A program made the position numbers and the translations under genes. 64,000 bases of DNA from Spisula solida (Eukaryota; Mollusca; Bivalvia; Venerida; Mactridae). The stretch covers positions 38,618,551 through 38,682,550 of the forward strand of contig OX365945.1 in the NCBI GenBank assembly GCA_947247005.1. Direction: 5' to 3'. The notes beneath the pieces were generated by a model. It saw nothing but the letters and a program-made list of their open reading frames with translations. It did not search any database and was not told the DNA's origin. This document shows positions 1 to 11,816 of this stretch, in pieces (the stretch's first letter is position 1; each line of letters opens with the position of its first letter).

Positions 1-419
1 TTTTTTCTCAGATGGTCTGACAAGCCATATAGCTCAGTTTTATTCATAATGTGAAGGGGGGGGGGGGGGGGGGGTTATTGCACTCTTAGCCCAGGCTTTC
101 TCAAAAGGTGATAATAATTATATAGTCTGACAGTACTTGCAATGAACCGGGGATTGTCTTCTATTCCAAATGTTTTTCCATTTACTTATTGTCGAGATAC
201 TACCATAACAGATTCTGGATGATGACACCTTGGACAACTCCCACAATGAGGCCGATGTTCACAGATTAATCAGTATAAACAATTGTTCAATCAAACTTAA
301 AGCTAAGCACCTGTAGCGGTTATACATTAAGTTCAATACTGCATGGATTCAACATATACAGCCCTTAATAATGGTAAATATGAAAATGAGCCCCCCTGCC
401 AATGATTTCAATCTTATAT
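1..419. other. Unassigned flank with poly-G tract
   Basis: No gene or repeat family is recognised. The stretch is AT-rich apart from a run of 19 G at 56-74. It ends where the ~104-bp tandem array begins. Confidence 0.5.
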
Positions 420-1708
420 GAGGCCATTTTGTAGCTGACTATGAAATCTGGCTCATATAGTTTGTTAGTTAGTCTAGTTATGAGATCATAATTATAACAA
501 TTTGTGAGATTGTACATTAACTTGCGGTTTTCATAGCTGAGTCATATAGATTGTTACTCAGTCTAGTTATGAGATCATATATAGTTACGATTAGTGATAT
601 TGTGCATGTACTTGCAGTTTTAATCGCTGTTAATGATATACTAGTATGAGTCTTATAGTTTGTTACTTTGTCTAGTTATGAGGTCATATATAGTCATGAT
701 TGGTGAGATTGGGTACTAGTATTTACTTGCTGCGTTTTCATAGCTGTTAATGATATATCAGTCGTATAGTTTGTTACTTAGTCTAGTAATTAGGTCAATG
801 AGGTCATATACAGCCACGATTGGTGTGATTGTACATTTACTTGCAGTTTTCATAGCTGTGGATGATATATGAGTCTTATAGTTTGTTACTTAATCTAGTT
901 ATGAGGTTATATATAGTGGCGATGGGTGAGATTGCATATTTACTTGCAGTTTTCATAGCTGTTAATGATATCTCAGTCATATAGTCTGTTACCTAGCGTA
1001 GTTATGAAGTGATATATAGTCATGATTGGTGAGATTGCACATTTACTTTCAGTTTTCATAGCTGTTAATGATATCTAAGTCATATAGTTTGTAACTTAGT
1101 CTAGTAATAAAGTCATATATAGTCATGATTGGTGAGATCGTACATTTACTTGCAGTTTTTATAGCTGTTAATGGTACCTCAGTCATATACTCTGTTACCT
1201 AGCGTAGTTATGAAGTAATATACTAGTATAGTCATGATTGGTGAGATTGCACATTTACTTATAGTTTTCATAGCTGTTAATGATATCTTAGTCATATAGT
1301 TTGTTACCTAGCGTAGTTCATAATAAGGTTATATATAGTCTTGATTGGTGAGATTGTACATTAACTTGCAGTTTTCATAGCTGTTAATGATATATGAGTC
1401 TTATAGTTTGTAACTTAGTCTAGTTATGAGGTTATATATAGTTGCGATTGGTGAGATTGTACATGTACTTGCAGTTTTAATATCTGTAAATGATATACGA
1501 GTCTTATAGTTTGTTACTAATAGCCTAGTTATGAGGTCATATATAGTTGCGATTTGTGAGATTGTACATTAACTTGCAGTCTTCATAGCTGTTACTGATA
1601 TCTGAGTCATACAGTTTGTTACTTAGTCTAGTTATGAGGTCAGATATAGTTGCAATTGTACATTTCCTTGCAGTTTTCATAGCTATGAATGATATCTGAG
1701 TCATATAT
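420..1708. repeat. ~104-bp tandem satellite array, left part
   Basis: A phrase such as 'gttttcatagctgttaatga' returns about every 103-105 bases, followed by 'agtctagttatgaggtca' and 'gcgattggtgagattgtac'. About a dozen imperfect units are present, differing by substitutions and small indels. Short open frames inside it follow the repeat and are not credible genes. The array continues after the inserted element at 1709-2841. Confidence 0.9.
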
Positions 1709-1871
1709 AGTGCGGCCAAGATATGAGTGCACAATAACATTTACACATGCTAATTAGCCGATGGGTTCATTTTCAACAGAAAGGGGTGCTTATTTACAGT
1801 CAGGGTCAATAAATGCTTGTCTCGTATTACGTTTTCGCAATATGAGCAAATATACGCGACGATTTTGCATG

Positions 1872-1955
1872 CGCCTCGCTAGCTCAGTCGGTAAAGCGTT
1901 GGAAATACAACAATATTATGGAAGGAGGTTACTGGTTCGAGTCTCACTCTTGTGC
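1872..1955 (+). other. tRNA-like sequence inside element D
   Basis: An A-box-like TAGCTCAGTCGGTAAAGCG is followed about 40 bases later by a B-box-like GGTTCGAGTCT, the internal promoter layout of tRNA genes and tRNA-derived SINEs. The acceptor ends do not pair convincingly, so a functional tRNA is unlikely. It lies near the left TIR and reads inward. Confidence 0.6.
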
Positions 1956-2617
1956 ATTTTTGGTAATGAATTGTATTCTTCAGTTCTAGTAAATTTTTTT
2001 CTTAGTATATACCGTTACACGTTGATTATCTTGTTACATTTTTTTCATTCGTGTACTTTCTCTATTCTATATATTATTATATAATATGTTATTATATTTA
2101 TCTAGAACAATCGATTAAAAATTAATATTCTGTTTGTATACATGTGTATATAAGTTATATGAATAAACATTGTTCATCAGCAGTGTTTGTGACAGAATCA
2201 TTTTAGAAATCTGCAAACTTATCATCACTATCACCATCCGCCTCGTCATAATTAATGTCATTATCATCAAAAGAATCCAGTGAAATTTTGTTTCTTCTTG
2301 ATTTTCTTACACCGTTGTGCAATTTCGTCGCCTTTATGCGTGAAACCGTTCTTTTTTATACCCCTGTCATCGCGGTAGTTTGTTTCCTTGGACAGAACAA
2401 CGGCAGTTCTATTGATGCCTCTCGTGTGCAGAAGTCTATAACATTCGACATAATGCATCGTCCTGGCTGCGTTAAAACGATACATTTAGCCATAATTCAA
2501 TTTAATGATGTGCAGCGTACACAGTTGATCTTGTTGTAAATAATACACCCACAAATACAGTTTTGTGAAAAGTGTGCGGAAAGGAAATTCGCGAAACAAA
2601 ATAAAAATAAAAAAAAG

Positions 2618-2690
2618 ATTCGGATGGGGTTCGAACCCGAACCGTATGCGTTGAGATTAGAAACGTTACCACTAGCCTATATAATAAGCA
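2618..2690 (-). other. Second tRNA-like sequence inside element D
   Basis: On the minus strand an A-box-like TAGGCTAGTGGTAACG is followed by a B-box GGTTCGAACCC with a good T-arm stem. It reads inward from the right TIR, so the two tRNA-like units of the element converge. It differs from the left unit and is not simply the inverted copy. Acceptor pairing is poor. Confidence 0.6.
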
Positions 2691-2841
2691 CAACGATTTT
2701 CATCCTTAATTAAATAAGTTAAAATAACTGAACAAGCGCTTAGATGATCGTGATTTATTTACTTACCCGCGTTTTGATATGGGCTAATCCAACCAGTGAC
2801 GTTTACACAATGTTATTGTGCCATCATATCTTGGCCGCACT

Positions 2842-4440
2842 ATAGTTTGTAACTTAGTCTAGTTATAAGGTCAGATATAGTTGTGATTGGTGAGATTGTA
2901 TATTAACTTGCAGTTTTCATAGCTGTTAATGATATCTGAGTCATATAGTTTGTTACTTAGTCTAGTTATGAGGTCATAAATAGCCATGATATGTGTGATT
3001 GTACACTTGCGGTTTTCATAGCTGTTAATGATATCTCAGTCATATAGTTTGTAACTTAGTCTAGTTATGAGATCATATATAGTTGCGATTGGTGAGATTG
3101 CGCATTTACTTGCAGTTTTCATAGCTGTTGATGATATATGAGTCTTATAGTTTGTAACTTAGTCTAGTTATGAGGTCATATAATGTCATGATTGGTGAGA
3201 TTGGGTATTTACTTGCTGCGTTTTCATAGCTGTTAATGATATCTCAGTCAAATAGTTTGTTACTTAGTCTAGTTATAAGGTCATATATTTGCGATTGGTG
3301 AGATTGAACATTTACTTGAAGTTTTCATAGCTGTTAATAATTTATGAGTCTTATTGTTTGTAACTTAGTCTAGTTATGAGGTCATATATAGTTGCGATTG
3401 GTGAGATTGTACATTTACTTGCTGTCTTCATAGCTGTTAATGATATCTCAGTCGTATAGTTTATTACCTAGAGTAGTTATAAGGTCATATATAGTCATGA
3501 TTGGTGTGATTGTACATTAACTTGCAGTTTTCATAGCTGTTATACTCTCAGTCATATAGTTTATTGCTTAGTCTAGTTATGAGGTCAGATATAGTTGCGA
3601 TGGGTGGAATTGTACGTTTATTTGCAGTTTTCATAGCTGTTAATGATATCTCAGTCATATAGTTTGTTACTTAGTCTAGTTATGAGATCATATATACGTA
3701 GTTGCAATTGGTGAGATTGTGCATTTCCTTGCAGTTTTCATAGCTGTTGATGATATATGAGTCTTATAGTTTGTAACTTAGTCTAGTTATTAGGTCATAT
3801 ATAGTTGCGATTGGTGAGTTTGTACATACACTTGCAGTTTTCACAGCTGTTAATTATATCTGAGTAATATAGTTTGTTACTTAGTCTAGTTATGAGGTCA
3901 TATATAGTTGCGATTGGTGAGTTTGTACATTTACTAGCAATTTTCATAGCTGTTAATGATATATGAGTCTTATAGTTTGTTACTAATAGTCTAGTTATGA
4001 GGTCATAAACTAGTATAGTTGCGATTGGTGAGATTGTACATTAACTTGCAGTTTTCATAGCTGTTAATGATATCTCAGTCATATAGTTTGTTACTTAGTC
4101 TAGTTATCAGGTCATATTTAGCCACGATTGGTGAGATTGTACATTTACTTGCAGTTTTCATAGCTGTTAATGATATCTGAGTCATATAGTTTGTTACTTA
4201 GTCTAGTTATGAGTTCAGATATAGATGGGATGGGTGGGATTGTACATTTACTTGCAGTTTTCATAGCTGTTGATGATATATGAGTCTTATAGTTTGTAAC
4301 TAAGTCTAGTTATGAGGTCATATATAGCCACGATTGGTGAGATTGGGTATTTACTTGCATTTTTCATAGCTGAATTTGGTATTATATAGTTTGTTACTTA
4401 GTCTTGTTATGTAGTCATATATAGTCGCAATTTGCTGGAT
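2842..4440. repeat. ~104-bp tandem satellite array, right part
   Basis: Continuation of the array at 420-1708 with the same unit and phase of motifs, about 15 more imperfect units. It fades after 4380, where the last unit degenerates. Confidence 0.9.
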
Positions 4441-5139
4441 TTTCTTCAAAGTTTTACAAATCCACTGCCCCAGTGTATGAATTGTACATGACTGTAAATG
4501 ATGGAATTTTTTCTGCATTTAACCACAACTTTTTTCACAAGGCTAGAGAAGTTGAATAATAATGACATAAATGTTAGCCAACACACTATTCCATCCCCTT
4601 CCTATGAGATATGTCACTGTTGGGGTTCTTAGAAGTGTCCAATGGACACACTGCTAGTTTACAACAATTCTTTGTTTTTTCAGCCAATTTATAGCTAGAC
4701 AAGAACATTCTGCAAAAGTTATTGAACAGCAGGGTTGCAAGTAAACTATAAAGCCATTCAACAGTGGTTAAAGGGACAGAAACTGACATATGAAGTCTTC
4801 ATTTATGGTATGTATTAATACATTGTCTAAATCCCCACCAGAACAATTCATGAATTATTCACATTTTGTTGTTCATGAACAGTTCATTTACATTTCTGTT
4901 CTATATGTCAAAGTCCCATTTTCTGTTCACGACTGTCAGTAAATAGTTCAGGAACCATAATTCTTCACAAGTTCATGAACTAAGGTTTAATTTCTGTAAA
5001 AAGTAAAAAAACACACAGATTGGTCAGCCACTGCTAAATGTTTAAGATTACTTTATGAAGTACTTTTATGAACAACCCATAAAATAAAATAAGTGAATTA
5101 AAATGCAGTGACGGGTCAAGTGTTCATGAAATTATGAAC
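4441..5139. other. Unassigned AT-rich stretch
   Basis: No convincing coding frame or repeat recognised. Some short internal phrases recur ('ttcatgaac', 'gttcatga'), but not as a regular array. Confidence 0.4.
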
Positions 5140-5357
5140 AACATTGGGTAGGGGAGTGACCATTCGGTTTTATCCCTGCCTAATTCACCAATGACCTCTG
5201 GCTTCGAGGGGGGTCTCAGACAGAAAGTTTGTGTGATACAAATAATCTGTGTCGTTACCCTAGCTCTTTTCGAATAGACTCATTGGTTCATTAACATACC
5301 CGGGACATCCGGATTGGTAGTCGAGAATGCTAACCACTCGGCCACCGTGCTACCGCT
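5140..5357 (-). mobile_element. tRNA-derived SINE remnant
   Basis: On the minus strand from about 5357 there is an A-box TGGCCGAGTGGTTAGC in a Ser/Leu-like tRNA head. The expected B box near 5300 is decayed after CCCGGGT. Sequence continues for about 150 bases in a form typical of a SINE body. The 3' boundary at about 5140 is a guess. Confidence 0.5.
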
Positions 5358-5383
5358 ATAAATAATAGTACATGTATGTATTT

Positions 5384-5980
5384 GAGCCAGTCTCCAGGAA
5401 AACCTGCTATTTTGACAAAAATTTTGACTTTAAGATTTTCCATAGTATTACAGGATAATGTTAAATAAGCAAATTGCAAAAGAAATTATGTTAATATCTT
5501 GAGTTTTAAGGAAGTTACAGCTGTTTTTGTAGAGTCCCTTTTCGGAGCTTTTTGTGTGACGTCGCAAACGTCATTCAAACGTTATTCGACGTAACAGAAA
5601 TAATTATTTTATTATTACACCATTTGATCAATTCTTGACATAAACTGTTCAAAATAGTACCAAATTCTATAATTATGTTTCACTTTTCAAATTATATATC
5701 AAAATCAAAATTGTTTGCATTCAGAGAAAGGCTACTTCTGTTTTAAACAACCAAATCCTCGTTTTTCTCAATCGGAGTACTTTTCACCATAGCAACAAAG
5801 TATGTGTTTTCGACATAATTCATAGGAAAATTTAAAGCTAAGGTATAGTACTATACGGGTCAATTACTTAAAATAGAATCAATAGATATGTATTTTTCCT
5901 TATTTTAGAGCTTTAACAAAATCTTGTTACATTAGTAATTACATAATGTCATTATAGCAGGTTTTCCTGGAGACTGGCTC
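5384..5980. mobile_element. 597-bp MITE with ATTT target duplication
   Basis: The left end GAGCCAGTCTCCAGGAAAAC continues CTGCTAT, and the right end is its reverse complement, giving a TIR of about 27 bases. ATTT occurs immediately outside both ends (5380-5383 and 5981-5984), a 4-base target duplication. There is no transposase frame inside. The superfamily is not assigned. Confidence 0.85.
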
Positions 5981-5984
5981 ATTT

Positions 5985-6660
5985 ATATGTTTCAGAATGA
6001 ACGAGGTGCACACAAAGAAGAGAAGTTGCTGCAGCTTTGTACATTGATGTGTGTTTTAGATGGTTCCTCACCAAATGGTTTTAATATATACCAGACTGCT
6101 GCATTACTAAAATACTATGAATGTGTGATGTGTACTGCCATGTATAATCAAACCTGCTACTTCTGTTTGAGAATACTGTTTTGCATTTGTATTTTCACCT
6201 GTCACATACATGTATATAGCGACATTGAAATTCAGAAGGTGTGTCCAGTAGGTGTACAAGCTTTTGTAATCACCCTTTGTCCATCTTGCATACAGCTGTG
6301 TTATTTTTAAGTAGGGGCATATAAGTTAAGTTAAGCTACTAGTTCTCGATGACTGCGTTCAGCAATTCAGTCGTTCACAGCCACCCTTTGCCATTTTACT
6401 TCCCTGGTCATTGTGTTTCTTTTTTTCTTTTTTCAGCTATGTCACATAGCCCATTTAATTTCCCCGTCATAGGTGAGAGAGGGTCGGGGAACCATCCCTC
6501 ATCTCACCTTACAAATATGCATAAATATATGTATTGGTAAAGTAAATAAAACAGAACAAAGTGAATCAGAGATAGTCAACAGTTTAGCTTAGAGAGAAAA
6601 ACAAAATATATAGGCAATGAGTTGGAATTTAAACACAAATGCAGTCAATGGTGTATTAAT
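5985..6660. other. Unassigned stretch, possibly including the 3' end of the minus-strand LINE
   Basis: No credible coding frame. The last part, just below 6676, lies directly downstream of the LINE ORF2 stop and may be its 3' untranslated region. No poly-A or simple-repeat tail was identified. Confidence 0.35.
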
Positions 6661-9600
6661 GACGGAAAAAAACTGTTAGACAGTTATGTGATCAATGAAA
6701 TGTCTGATTAAAGTGTATGGTTTATTTTGTGTTTTAAGTATTTGTATGGCCAGTTTCAGTTCATTTGTAAGGATGCATTTTATGTTGTGTTGTTTTGTTC
6801 TTCTTTCGGCTATAAGGTATGTTTTATAGATGCTGAACGCTATTAGGTTGATGATGATGTTAATATTGGTATATTCTCTCAGTTCTGCTTTGTATCCCAA
6901 AACTATGTATTTTAAATTTCTGAAATTATGATTGTAGCCAAGATGTTCAAAGGCTGTATTAACCTGTGTCCATAGTATTGTTGTACAAGGACATTCAATG
7001 AAAAAGTGCACATATTTTCAACAGCATTGCAGTGAAGACATGAGTTTGAATTAAAAATTCTCCATTTCATAAGGTTTTCACTTGTTGCAATGATATTGTG
7101 TACTAGTTTGTATTTGAATTGTTTTACCCTGTTATCTAAACAAGTTGCTTTCCATCCATTATAGAAAAGAGTCCAATAAAAATGTGGTTTGTCTAAAGTA
7201 CGTTCCCAAAATTTATGAATGTATGGAAGTTCTGATTTTTGTTGTATAAAAACATTATAGAAATCTTTGTTTTGCATCTTTTTGAAAGGATGTTTTAGCC
7301 CGTCAAGTTGTAGCTTTAAGTTTGTTTGGACTGTTACATGTATTTGGTAAGACTCTTTTGTCTGTACTAGTCTTTTCCATTCTAATGGTATCGATTCTCT
7401 GAGAATGCTTATTTCTGCTATCCAGTTTGTTTTGTTTTTTAGCTTGTTTAGTATAAAAGTGTCATTGATGTGGCCTTTTTTATCCAATATGTCGTTTAAA
7501 AAGTAGATATCCGAGTTTATCCAGTTCTGGTGAAATAGCGTGATGCTTGATTTTGATTTTATGTGTTTATTACCCCAGAGTACTTCTTTTCCGATTTCTC
7601 TCAATGCCTTAGGTAACTGTTTATTATTATTGTTTTGAAATTCGAGCCATACGGTTAGAATGTCACTGAAAAAAGTTGAAAGTTTATGTTTGATTGCCGG
7701 AAGGCTTTTTTCAGAGCCAGGATTGGTATAAAAGAGGAGCAGATTTTTACCATATTGATTGAGGTAAAATTTCGGACTTATTTTCCAATTCGATGTTGTA
7801 TCGTTTTCTAAGAATTTTTTAACCAGCTAAGTCGCAGTGCTTTAATATAAGAAGTGATATCTGTCATGCCTAAACCACCATTAGAAACGGTATTAACTAA
7901 TATGGCTCTTTTGATTTTCTCTCTGCGATTATTCCATAAAAAGGCATAAAACATTTTGTTTATTTTTGACCCTACATATTTCGGAACGTAACATGATTGC
8001 ATAAGATAGGTAAACTTTGGTAGTAGTAAGCTTTTAATAATAGTGATTTTCCTATAGAATGTTAAATGTCTTAATTGTAAGTTATTTATGGTTTTGATGC
8101 AGTTATCAATTTTGTTGTTCCAGTTGAATGATTCGCATTTTTGCTTATCATGGCCGAAGTATACTCCAAGTGCTTTTATTTCAGTCGCCCATTTAAAATC
8201 GGCAATAGTGTTCTGGTTAGTTTTAAAGGTTCCTAGTCCTAAAATTTCTGTTTTATTTCTATTTAGACGTAGACCTGAATGTGCTCCAAATGCATTTACA
8301 ATATCTAACGCATTGGTGATATCATTAACATCTTTTGCGAATAAAGTCGTGTCGTCTGCGAGTTGGCTTATTTTTAAGGGAATTGTGCAATTATTTATTT
8401 TGATTCCATGTATGTTTTCAGCGGTTCTAATTCTGGTTGCTAGTATTTCAGCTACAATAATAAATATTATAGAACTACAAGGGCATCCTTGACGGAGGGA
8501 TCTTTCTAGCGTGAAGTTATTGGAACGCCAACCGTTATTATAAATACAGAAAGTGATGTTGCAATAGAATGTTTTTATCCATTATTCAAATGAGGTTCCA
8601 AAACCGAACCGTTTCAAGCATTGAAGCATGTAGTTCCACTCGACCGTGTCGAATGCTTTTTTAAAGTCTAAGAAAACAATGGCACCATCCACTTTGCATT
8701 CTTCAGTATATTCAATAATATATTGTATGAGTCGTATATTGAACACAATGAACCTGTTTTTTATGTATCCTTGTTGGTCATGACTAATTATTAAGGGTAA
8801 GACGCATTGGAGTCGTTTGGCGATAACTCGTGCTGCAATTTTATAATCAATAGACAGGAATGAAATCGGTCTCCAGTTTTCGATGTTTTCCGGGTCACCT
8901 TTCTTATATAGAAGGGATATGATTCCATGTTTTTGTGAGGATGAAAGTTCGCCCTTGTTATAGCCATAATTCAAAGACGAAACGACAAGATGTTCTATGA
9001 TAGGCCAAAATGTTTGGTAGAATTCAGCACTTATACCGTCGTTGCCGGGACTTTTATTTTTTTCATTTCGAAGACGGCGTTCTTACATTCTTCATTAGTA
9101 AGGATGCCTTCACATAGAGAAGATTGGTCTTTGCTTAAAGTAGTTTGTATGTTTGTGTTGGAAAGGTAAGTATCTATTTTGCTATTGTCAATGTGGTCGG
9201 ATGTGTATAACGTTTTATAGAATTTAACCTCTTCTTGTAAGATATCGTGTATGTTATTTATTTGTTTGTTGTTGACCGTGATTGAGGACATGACCTTTCT
9301 TGATTGTCTGGCCTTTTCTAAGTTTGAAAATAATTTGCCATTTTTTTCATTTTCCAAGGTTTGTATACGTGCTCTTACTTTTGCTCCTGTCGCCTTTTGA
9401 TCGTAGATATTTTGTAATTCTGTTTTGATCAAGTTAATTCGTGTTTTGATGACTTCAGACTGACGAGTATCGCTTTCTAGACGAATGAGTTCGTTCTCTA
9501 GTTCGTTTAGTTGTTGCTTATTTTGTTTGGATAGGTTTATGGAGAAATTAATAGATTCTTGTTTTATTTCCTATTTTATCATTTCCCATTTTATTTGTGG

Positions 9601-10347
9601 ATTATAATTGTGGTCATCACAAAGTTTGGTCATATCGTTTATATGTCTTGTTATGTGTCGTTTGTAGTGATCGTTTAGTAATAGAGAATTGTTTAATTTC
9701 CAGTAACCAGGACCTCTTTTAGTTGGGAGCCTAAGTTTTAGTGATACAGCCATATGATCAGTAAAATTTATTTGTGCAGGTCTTATATCACATGTGGAAA
9801 CCATAGGGCAAGCATTTTTGTCAATTAGCCAAAAATCTATTCTACTTTTTTTAATTCCATTTTGTCGTCTCCATGTATATTGCTTTGTAAGCGGGTGTTT
9901 TATTCTCCATTTATCTGTGAGATTTAAAGTTTTTATGAATTCAGTGAGAGTTTTTGTCGTGGTTTTTGTTTGATTTATTGTGTTCGTGATTCTGTCGTTG
10001 TTTGAGAGAGCTTCGTTAAAATCTCCAACAATGAGCTTGATTCCAAGACTATTAGTGCTAGTAATGGTGTTGAGAGATATAAAGAATGAGGATCTCGACT
10101 AAGGGCCATATTCACATCCTCTCCTCCACTCTCACTCACTGAGTTAATCCAAATTTAATTATCGTTTCGTCCGTGCGTTTGAGTGTGAACTCGACCTAAC
10201 CTGAACTTGGTATTCACAACGGTAAGTGTAGCTGGAGTTGACTCGACTGAGTGAGGAATTTTCGAGGGAGCGAAACGTCGACTTGAGCGTGACTCCAACC
10301 AAACTCAATGGAATGTTAGTGAATACCAAAGTTAGTCACTAACTAAA

Positions 10348-10524
10348 ATGGACAATCCACTCGAGGTAAAAGAATTTGAGGAGATGATTTTACCTTTTAG
10401 AAATATCCCGGATAGGAGCAAATCATTAGAAAGCATGGGTAATGTGAAATTCTTGGAAAAGTTCCCCAGCTACACTCAAATGTGGTTACGTGCATACCGA
10501 TTTAGCGCGCGAATGTTGAACTAA
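10348..10524 (+). CDS. 58-codon conserved small ORF of element A, copy 1
   Basis: ATG at 10348 and TAA at 10522-10524 enclose 58 codons, beginning MDNPLEVKEFEEM and ending YRFSARMLN. The homologous frame in copy 2 (19142-19318, minus) has the same length, start and stop, with only a handful of amino-acid differences and no indel. I do not recognise the protein. It could be the first exon or a leftover N-terminus of a transposase belonging to the element's autonomous relative; that is inference. It is charged and has no evident membrane segment. An open frame this short can persist by chance in young copies, so function is unproven. Confidence 0.4.
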   Translation: MDNPLEVKEFEEMILPFRNIPDRSKSLESMGNVKFLEKFPSYTQMWLRAYRFSARMLN

Positions 10525-10910
10525 TAAAGTTATTGTAGTATCGAATTAAACTACACAACAAATTCATATGATCGTGTGGGTTGATAAATATACAATCATA
10601 AATATAAATTTATTTATAATTTGTTATCTAAAAGTATATTATTTTGACAAATAAAGTTACTGTAATAAGTGTATAAAGTATCTGGAATTAAATTTTAGTC
10701 ATATTACCGCGATGTTAATTAAATGCATGGTATTTATATGGAGCATAACAATGAAATTATAACGTTATTGTTTTCATTCTTTGCCATATTATTATTTTTA
10801 ATCCCGCCCAATGTTGATATGAAGATGACTGAACTATTTAAACGAATAAAAAACGTGCTAACTTGCTACACATACTGATGATGTGCATTGCAATCATTCA
10901 TGAGTCAAAG

Positions 10911-10987
10911 TGCCGCCTCGATAGCCTACTGTTAGAGCGTCCGCTTCGAGTGCGGGAAGCCCCAGGTTCGATCCGGGGTGACTTCAT
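10911..10987 (+). tRNA. tRNA-like sequence (SINE-type head) in element A copy 1
   Basis: The A-box region TAGCCTACTGTTAGAGCG, an anticodon-arm stem TCCGC/GCGGG around loop TTCGAGT (would read CGA), and a T arm CCCCAGGTTCGATCCGGGG are all visible. The acceptor strands do not pair, so this is a tRNA-derived repeat or pseudogene and not a working tRNA. The same sequence is at 18679-18754 on the minus strand. Confidence 0.55.
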
Positions 10988-11654
10988 GCTAAAAACGAAA
11001 TGGTATTAGTATTTCCCTTGCAAGGTGTCCAGCATAATAAGCGAAAGCTGGCTTCTCTTATCTTATGTATATCGATATCATTGTGACAATGGATAAAATT
11101 GGACATGATGTGTCTAGAATGGTTAATATTAGTTCAAGGTTGTACCAACTTGTTTCATAATCAACATAAAACCAAGAAGTTCATGCATAAGCTAACTTTT
11201 GTACTAATTTTTTTATACATGTCGCTCATTAAATGACATTCTAGGAATTATGGCTTTCTAGTTGTCGGGCTTTCCCGGAACGGAGTCCATCTCCATATAC
11301 ATTTATTAGAGTAAATGTAGAATCTAATATTTCTATGTTTAACAGTATGTATCTACCGTTAGAATCTTTTATCTCGTTTAAAACAGAGTGTTCGTGCTTT
11401 TGATTTATAAAAATGGAACATCCACGGCTATTTGCTGCACCAAAAGCGTGAAACACGTCCCAGTCGGTGAGTTGTTTGCTTACTGAATTGACCAAGCCAC
11501 TAGAAAAGTGGGTTTCTTATAAAAACACTAAGTCAATTCGTTGTTGTATCAACCACTGGTTTAACCTTTCACGTTTTGCTGAATCACGTAAACCCTGTGC
11601 GTTTAGCGTGGCTAGGTGAAGTATTGTGTTATTATTGTTTAATTGGGATGTCAT

Positions 11655-11816
11655 TAATTAAGGTAAGTAATTGTGTGTATACGTATTGTATATATTTTAG
11701 ATAGTTTAAATGTATGCATTCGATTTGAAAACATTTTTTGTTCGCAAGCCAATATTATGCAATGCATAATAATATGTTCAAGTAAAAAAATGAGTTTGAA
11801 CAATATGCATGCATTA
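11655..11816 (-). other. Spacer upstream of LINE ORF2
   Basis: AT-rich sequence between the ORF2 start and element B copy 1. It is probably part of the ORF1-ORF2 spacer of the LINE, because removing elements B and C joins it to sequence downstream of ORF1. Confidence 0.4.

Larger units (their letters stand above)
1709..2841. mobile_element. TIR element D, non-autonomous DNA transposon inserted in the satellite
   Basis: The satellite is interrupted by a 1.13-kb block with matching inverted ends: the left starts AGTGCGGCCAAGATATGA and the right is its complement, with similarity over ~33 bases including ACAATAACATT. Satellite sequence resumes directly after the right end. The flanks are TA-rich, so a TA or TATA target duplication fits but cannot be resolved. 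No transposase is visible. Inside are two tRNA-like sequences pointing toward each other. The superfamily is not assigned. Confidence 0.85.
10103..11296 (-). mobile_element. Element A, copy 1, inserted in the LINE endonuclease
   Basis: A 1.19-kb block splits the endonuclease after its LINVYG motif. It is near-identical in inverted orientation to 18368-19563. It ends in the terminal motif GGCCATATTCACATCC, which forms a TIR in copy 2. Its other end (around 11296) corresponds to an internal point of copy 2, so this copy is truncated. GAGAT occurs at both junctions and may be a target duplication or microhomology. It contains a 58-codon open frame and a tRNA-like sequence. Confidence 0.85.
6676..11654 (-). 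pseudogene. LINE ORF2 (L1/Tx1-like endonuclease-reverse transcriptase), broken
   Basis: Non-LTR retrotransposon polyprotein. The start is ATG at 11654, followed by an apurinic-endonuclease opening (LNAQGLRDS). The QETH motif is spoiled by TAA at 11517-11519, where QETH normally has Gln. After an inserted element the endonuclease resumes with LIVGDFNE near 10030 and DHMAVSLKL near 9745. The reverse transcriptase follows: NWRPISFLSIDYKIAARVIA, DQQGYIKNR, VFLDFKKAFD, RQGCP, and an intact ADD box at 8351-8359. A Cys/His C-terminal motif lies near 7010-7060. Breaks: frameshift near 9050, TAA at 8582-8584, frameshift near 7010. Excluding the insertion it is about 3.8 kb, near full length for L1-like ORF2. 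Domain order and motifs point to the L1/Tx1 group; the exact clade is inference. Confidence 0.9.

Noticed and set aside
1761..2084. 107-codon frame inside element D
   Set aside because: Overlaps the tRNA-like sequence, shows no domain and looks like chance.
8088..8492. 134-codon plus-strand frame
   Set aside because: It is antisense to the LINE reverse transcriptase, which has conserved motifs on the minus strand.
10911..10987. Functional nuclear tRNA gene
   Set aside because: Acceptor strands do not pair and the sequence is embedded in a two-copy mobile element.
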